A stretch of DNA of 64,000 bases from Pseudorasbora parva (Eukaryota > Chordata > Actinopteri > Cypriniformes > Gobionidae): assembly GCF_024679245.1 (NCBI RefSeq), contig NC_090184.1, positions 4,840,547-4,904,546 on the forward strand, read 5' to 3'. The notes below the pieces were generated by a model. The model was not told the DNA's origin, ran no database searches, and was given only the letters and a program-made list of their open reading frames with translations. Within the stretch, counting starts at the first letter, position 1, and each line of letters opens with the position of its first letter. This document shows positions 58,000-64,000 of this stretch, piece by piece. The translations under genes and the position numbers were made by a program.

Positions 58000-59693
58000 T
58001 AATATTATTAGCTGCAAGTATAATTTTTAAAAACCCACTTTTAAGATTTTAAGTGCGCATTCAATACAATTACGTACATTTCTTTCATACAAGGGATGTC
58101 AAACCATTTGACTAATAGTGCACCTAATTTAATGCTACATGGAGAGCAAAAGCTGAATATTGGGTGTCATTCTCTGCATTGAGTATTCAATACTCTCTGC
58201 TGCACAGAACAGCATGAGGACTCATATCAGACATCCCAGCTGATGTATGAATGTGCATTTTGGACACCGTCTACATCCGGACATGCATATCTAGACGACC
58301 AGACAGAAAATGAATGACTCACACACAACCTATCTTTCTCCTCCATATACTTTGCTTTGAATAAAATGTTCATTACCTCACATAATAGGCCCTATTAGGA
58401 TGTAGCATGTCGTGCCACAGCAGTCTAACTTCACTTCTAATGAGTGTGAATGGGAGCTTGAGTAATTCCTGATAAGATTTAGACAAATAATCTGACAGCT
58501 TCAAGGGAAAAAGAGACTTAACAGGACACAGACAGCCAAATGTGCTGTATTAATGAGCCTCTGTCACTTTAATTTTGTCTCTTTCTACCCACCTGCCCAT
58601 ACCTATAATAAGATCTGTTTTTCCCACCTTATGCTATGTTTCCCTCCTTCTACCCCCTTCCAATTTGCCTTAGGATTCAGTTCTCACCCAACGAGCAAGC
58701 CAACACAGTGAAATTCATGCCTTTTTCATAGGATGTCAAACGAGTCTCAGAGTTTTGTATCCATATACGGAGTATTGGCATTATTATATGGCACCAGAAC
58801 GCACGCTCTGGGGTTAATACAGGATAAAAGAACACAGACGAGCACATTGTATATACATTTTTATCACCAACATTAAATATTTTTTATTGCAAGCAAGACA
58901 TGAACATGTGCACTTCTCAGTAATCCTGGATAACCTCACGTAAACACAGTCTGAATCGTTTGGGATATTTAATCATCTTTCTGTTTAGAGCACCCTTTGC
59001 TGGGAGGAAGAAAACATCACTGGAAGCTATATTTATTTAACCATCGCCAATCCTCACGCTTCCCTCCATGACCCACCTGAGTAATTAGATCTCAGGTTCT
59101 TGTATCTGTTTTAGAAATATTATAGCACAACATTAAATGGGTTGCCTGAAATGCATTTAAATAGACTATTTAATTACAGCTGCGGTCCAGCACCTGCTCT
59201 ACTCTAAAGCAATTACCCTAAATGATAGTTGTAAAGCACCGAGCATAAATACAAATAAAGGCATGCGATTATGGAAGCGGAGAGAGGTGAAATATCCTCT
59301 CTGTGTTGTGAAATGTTCTGCAGAAGCACTACATTTATAATGGGAGCTTGCACCCTGTGAGTCTTTTTCAAACAAAATGAGCATTTTTGTCACTACAAAC
59401 AAGCACTTTGCCTGAAAACTAATATACACCACGGTAGAGTATTAAAAACCAAAATACTAGTCACAGCTCCTAATGTAAAAACTATAGTAGAGCACGGAAG
59501 GTACTTGCATGGTGATTGAATGAGATTGATTGCCGTGGAATGCAGGGACTGCTAAAATGTTTATGCTGAAAAAAAGCATATGCCAAAATTCATAAATATT
59601 ATGTTGTTGTTGGCATTTTTTTGTAGCAACTTCTAAAGTAGCAACTGTGGCAGTTAGTTAAAAAGGTAAATGTTTGTCTGCTCAATTATGGAT
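58000..59693. other. non-coding, largely unique sequence
   Basis: No gene or transposon recognised over 1.7 kb, with less biased composition than its surroundings. A candidate area for conserved non-coding elements. Confidence 0.4.
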
Positions 59694-60463
59694 TTAGGGT
59701 GCGTTCACACTTGTCATGTTTGGTTGGATTAAAACGAACCCTGGTGCGATTGCTCGTTTAGTGCGGTTCATTTGAACATATGTGAACGCTGCCATCCGAA
59801 CCCTGGACCGCACCAAACAAGCGGACCGAGAGCGCTAAACAGATGGGTCTCGGTCTGCTTCCAAACCAACTCTGGTGCGGTTCGATTGATAAATGAACGC
59901 AACATGGACCAAAGACATGTACACGAACCAAAAACAGGACGTAATGTCACAAGATACGACGCATAGTCAGCTGATTTGACGACGCGGAAAGATCAGTGTA
60001 TCCAAAATGAATAACATTAACGTTAGAGGGCAAACGTAGAGCAACGAGGAAGTGCCTCATCAATATTTGGTCCGACGAGCATGTTTCGAAAATGCTAGAA
60101 AAAAAAGCAAACCTGGTTCTTCTCACGAAAGGACCTGTGTTTCCCATTAGACAGAACGCCCGTCACTTTTCTGCATAGGCTACAACGGAGGAAATCCTGC
60201 TGCTGTAACATTTTATGAGCTCTTCATGAGTTCTCAGCGGGTAAAAATAACGCCATATGTACACGCATAAAATAATCACGCATAAAATGATGGCGTTTAA
60301 TCCAGACCGTCTCCCTATGCCTTTGGTTCGGTAACTTTAGGTTCGCTGTTAAAAATGCCAGTGTGAACGCTAAGCGGACCAGGACTATACGTTTTGTTTT
60401 AATTTTTTGGTCCGGACCAAACAAACCAAACTAACCGAACTACAAGTGTGAACCCACCCTAAA
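59694..60463. mobile_element. inverted-repeat element with TTAGGGTGCGTTCACACTTG ends
   Basis: About 770 bp. Left TTAGGGTGCGTTCACACTTG and right, reversed, TTAGGGTGGGTTCACACTTG. The subterminal regions carry GGTCCG/CGGACC and AACCAAAC-type words in both orientations. No intact frame. Confidence 0.75.
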
Positions 60464-61093
60464 AGTGGATTAAAGGGATAGTTCACCTAAAATTTAAAAT
60501 TTGACGTTTATATCCACACGGCATCCAAGATATTGGTGACTTTGTTTCTTCAGTAGAACACAAATTAAGATTTTTAACTCTAACCGTTGCAGTCTGTCAG
60601 TCGTATAATGCACATGAATAGTGAAAAAATCTATGAGAGTAAAAAAACATATTCACATGAGACAAGTCCAAATGAAACCCTGCAGCTCGTGACGACACAA
60701 TGATGTCTTCCGGTGCGTGAGGTCTGTACACAATCTGATTGTGATGTGGCAAGCAGGTGGCAAGCGGGGCGAGCTGCGTGACACACCGGTCTCGTCTCTT
60801 GGCCGCGAGATGAGACCGGTGTGTCGCGCAGTTGGTACTCATTACCACTCGTCACCGGCCCGCTCTCGCGGTCCCTCGCCCGGCTGCTTGCCACACCACA
60901 CTGATGTATTTTACACAAGCGGCGGGAGTGATCACGTGCTAGCCAGTGGCAAACATCAGAAGGACTAGCCGAGGAAAGGCTGCTCTCTGGTAGCGCTAGT
61001 GATCGACTGGATCGCACATCTCCGAAAAAACGTCAGATCCCATTTCCAAAAAGGCGATGTCTTTATAAAGAAATCACAGATTTGAGCTTTGTA
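60464..61093. other. repeat-derived sequence with a GC-rich hairpin
   Basis: 60470-60545 is the start (TTAAAGGGATAGTTCACCTA) of a common cyprinid repeat. 60700-61010 is GC-rich with open frames on both strands but no recognisable motif; it contains the hairpin at 60776-60829. Confidence 0.5.
60776..60829. repeat. GC-rich hairpin
   Basis: Arms of about 24 nt around a short loop (TGGCC area), sharing GACACACCGGTCTC and its complement, with about three mismatches. Confidence 0.8.
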
Positions 61094-61282
61094 CACTGTA
61101 AACAAATTCAGGTCTCCACATTTTCTAGTGACTGATCAAATCTAAATTTTTCAGTTGGCCGAATTGAATTTCTGTGAATTAAATTATAAATTTACAGAAT
61201 TTCAATTCGGCCAAGTGAAAAATTTCGATGTGATCAGTCACTAGAAAATTTTCAATTGGAATTTTTTTTTTTTTTTACAGTG
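61094..61282. mobile_element. foldback MITE with CACTGTAAA ends and TA duplication
   Basis: 189 bp between TA dinucleotides (61092-61093 and 61283-61284). The two halves are near-complete reverse complements (TTTCTAGTGACTGATCA, TTGGCCGAATTGAA in both arms). Confidence 0.85.
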
Positions 61283-63382
61283 TACAATCTCGCTTGAAAA
61301 ACTCTTAAAACTATATTCTGTAACACAATAACAATAGTATTTTTTAAATTACGCATTTTCTCATTTGTTTTTTGTTGGCTGGTGTAAGATGCTTTCTGTG
61401 ATACGTGGCTGTCTCAAGTACGCACACGACACCTCTCGATGCATCCTCAATAAAAGGGGCGGATCAAGAACACATCCGGTGACTGATGACGTTTCACAAG
61501 TCCTAAAGAACATAAGTAAAGTCAAGAACCCATTTTAAGAAACGGTTAGAGATTAGAAGGAATCAGAGGCTTTATCGAGCTCAACAGCTCTGGCCGAGCT
61601 GTGATATAAACAGAATGCTATTGGCTATTTAAAAAAAGGGGAGGGGATGTTCGATATGTAACCTTAACAAATTGAATAACGCTGCGCATTTCAAAGCACT
61701 TTCGAGGGCTTCAAGTTCACTCCAAAAGAGCATCTTCAAAGTGTATACTACCAACAAAGCATCCACAAAATCCTCCAGTGGCCATCCTCCTTGGAGTTTG
61801 CCTGGAGTCATTCCTCCGTGCAGATATTGCTCACAGTATAATCCATTTTTTTGTGGTCCGGTATTTTGTAAAAGTTTAGTCCATGAATGAAGAAGAAGGT
61901 CTATAAAGGTTCTAATAACAAAAGGGTATTTATTTAAACAAAACAATCAGCGAATTGACTGATAAAAAGACAATACCGGACAATGATAGAACTGAAACAG
62001 AGGGCATATACACACAGGATAACAAACTGAATACAAACATGTGGGATCTAATTAATGAGTAACAAAGGAGACGAGTGACTGGTGGGAATAAAGGAACACA
62101 GGAAACAGGAAACAAAAGACGAGCAAAATAAAGTCCTTGAAAATGAAACTGAATGTAATTGTGATAGCTAAAGTATAGGCTACTTCTTTTTCACAAGGGC
62201 CTTGTTGGGTTTTTTTTTATTAAGCAACTTTAACATACACTGTAAAATCAAATTAGCTAGACTTACTTAAAAAAACATGCAAAATGATTGCCTTACAAAA
62301 TAAAATAAAGTAAAATAGTATGTTAAACTGCAATGCTTAGTTATAGTTCACTTACACACGAGTTCTAGTATCTAAAAAAACTGTAGAGAGTACTTGATAA
62401 TTTACTATAGCTACCATAGTTGTGTTTTGACGCTGAATGTTTAAGGCTGTGTGTGACTCAAACGGGATCAATTGCAAAATATTGTCACAAATAAAGAGGG
62501 ATTACAAGTTTCACAAGGTATGACATAAGTCTTAACAGTAAAATTGTAAAAGATCATTATTCAGCATACAAAATAGACTAATTAAGGATTTAGTTAGAAG
62601 TTAGGTCACTTTTAAAAGCAACATATGTATTACTGCCCTACCTTTGAAACCAAAAAACTATGATTTCTTGTTGCATCGCTGCATCAATAGGAAGAGAAAA
62701 GCGCCCAACCAAAGGGAACACTGGTCACCATAATGGTGAGTTCAATAAAATAAAAAAATCAACATCAATTTATGAAGTCAGCTTATGCGATTTTCTAAAA
62801 TGTTCTAGTTGAATTGACAATTCAAAATGACTTTGGGAAACAAGTGCATGCAACTAGAGAAAGATAATTGCAAAAGTGGAGGAAATTAGTGAAATGTCAA
62901 TGGCATCGCCTCAAAAACTTGACAAAATGGCACTCAAACCAATCCATTAATCTCAACTCAGGGTTTTCTGAGTAAACAAGGCATAGTAGGCTATGTAAAT
63001 AGACTTTTACAATTAAGTGTAGACATTAAGTAAAGTTAACTAAAAAAGTGTCAGTTAGAACAACTGTAGGATTTAAGAGTGTAGTTAGGATAATCTCTGT
63101 TGTGAAATCATTCCACCGTGTGCAGTGCAGTGCCGTACCGATGTTTACGCTCATTAAGAGATCTTCAGAGGTTTTCTGCTTCTTCTGCCGTGCAGTCTGC
63201 CGTTGTCTCCCCTTAAAGCACGATGTGCATATGTTTCGTTGTTTTCGCTCAGAGGTGGCATGCAGTAAATGAGCACAAGAATTCTCTAAGCCAGGTGTTT
63301 AGTGAAACATCACGGGTCAACATGACGAAAACCTGCTCAATGCGTATACAAAAATAAAAATACTGTTTGTTATAGAAATCTT
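61283..63382. other. non-coding, partly repeat-derived
   Basis: 61960-62150 (AAAGACAATACCGGACAATG and nearby AGAGGGCATATACACACAGG) resembles fish LTR-retrotransposon flank sequence. 62236-62330 begins CACTGTAAAATCAAATTAGC and is MITE-like. The remainder shows nothing recognisable. Confidence 0.4.
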
Positions 63383-63644
63383 GGTAACACTTTAGTATGG
63401 GGAACACATTCACTATTAACTACGACTTTTGCCTCAATAAACTCCTAATTTACTGCTGATTAATAGTTAGTAAGATAGTTTTTTAGCATTTAAATTTAGG
63501 TATTGGGTAGGATTAAGGGATGTAGAATAAGGTCATGCAGAATAAGGCATTAATATGTGCTTTATAAGTACTAAACAGACAATATCCTAGATAATAAGGA
63601 ACTGGTTAATAGTTAATAACTGAACCTTAAAATAAAGTGTTACC
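63383..63644 (+). mobile_element. MITE, TAACACTTTA-ended family B
   Basis: Same structure and almost the same sequence as 52623-52901, with small deletions. Confidence 0.85.
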
Positions 63645-64000
63645 GAAACCTTTAAAGCTACACTGTGTGATATTTTCCGCCATCTAGCGGTGTAAAGGCA
63701 AACCAGTGAATATTAGTTTCTGTTTCTCTCAATTCCGATTTCGTCCAACTCCTACGGTGGCCGATTTAGTCCAAGATTAACATGGCTTCCAGTTCGACCT
63801 CGTCCATGAGTGCCATCGAGTGTTAAAACGCGAAAGGCAAAGCTTGAATTTATGGGTATGTCCCTCTTTGGCTAATGTACTTTCAAGATGGAGGAGCAAC
63901 ATGGCGACCGGCATTCGAACCCCTCACCTGTATGTATTTTCATTGGCGTATTATTAACTTACGAGAATACTTTATTACTTGAAAAAAGTAAATATACATT
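63645..64000. other. non-coding edge of window
   Basis: 63660-63710 (ATATTTTCCGCCATCTAGCG) resembles a common fish repeat. No gene seen before the window ends. Confidence 0.4.

Noticed and set aside
60631..61017. Open frames of 128 and 83 codons in a GC-rich patch
   Set aside because: They overlap on opposite strands around a hairpin and show no domain. High GC alone lowers stop frequency.

Overview
The window looks like vertebrate nuclear DNA from a teleost, most likely a cyprinid-type fish (carp, goldfish, minnow or zebrafish relatives). The evidence is one clear teleost-style neuropeptide Y receptor exon, a very high density of fish transposons (DIRS, Ty3/gypsy, Tc1/mariner, hAT-like, Harbinger-like, CR1/L2-type LINE pieces), many dinucleotide and pentanucleotide microsatellites, and long AT-rich stretches without open frames. 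There are no operons, ribosome binding sites or other bacterial signals. The species call is inference from repeat content; no search was run.

The only intact protein gene is on the + strand at 46838-47965. It is a 375-residue class A GPCR of the Y1/Y4/Y8 branch of NPY/PYY receptors, probably teleost Y8b. Its coding sequence is one exon preceded by a good splice acceptor at 46640-46641. A GC-richer segment at about 31650-31891 ends in a strong splice donor and could be a non-coding first exon, giving an intron of about 14.7 kb. A second, weak candidate exon lies at 171-281. Everything else that codes is dead mobile-element sequence.

Layout: 0.5-3.4 kb, an internally deleted DIRS retroelement with inverted terminal repeats; 4.9-8.3 kb, small inverted-repeat elements; 8.4-9.2 kb, a minisatellite; 10.2 and 12.2-13.1 kb, Tc1 remnants; 15.8-18.8 kb, a 3 kb tandem-repeat domain (60-bp satellite, CTG/ATT repeats, a 22-bp repeat, and two LINE tails with AATTC arrays); 18.8-20.7 kb, the 5' part of a Ty3/gypsy element cut by a Harbinger-like MITE; 21.9-22.5 kb, a LINE fragment; 22.9-23.7 kb, a second DIRS-like fragment; 23.7-27.7 kb, a minus-strand Gmr1-like Ty3/gypsy element (integrase ahead of reverse transcriptase) truncated by a Tc1 piece; 29.8-31.1 kb, a Tc1 pseudogene; 32.1-32.9 kb, microsatellites; 34.3-38.0 kb, nested hAT-like elements and a near-perfect hairpin; 40.3-43.4 kb, a MITE with a GA array, and an inverted repeat pair flanking a TG array; 44.9-46.6 kb, a 42-bp minisatellite grown inside a transposon just upstream of the receptor exon; 48.2-55.3 kb, a run of MITE-like elements, one nested in another; 56.1-57.8 kb, a Tc1 pseudogene cut by a MITE; 59.7-63.6 kb, further inverted-repeat elements.

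No multi-gene system or new molecular machine is visible. The points of interest are the receptor gene's possible long 5' intron, the minisatellite next to its coding exon, several datable insertion-into-insertion events with target-site duplications, and the compound tandem-repeat domain.
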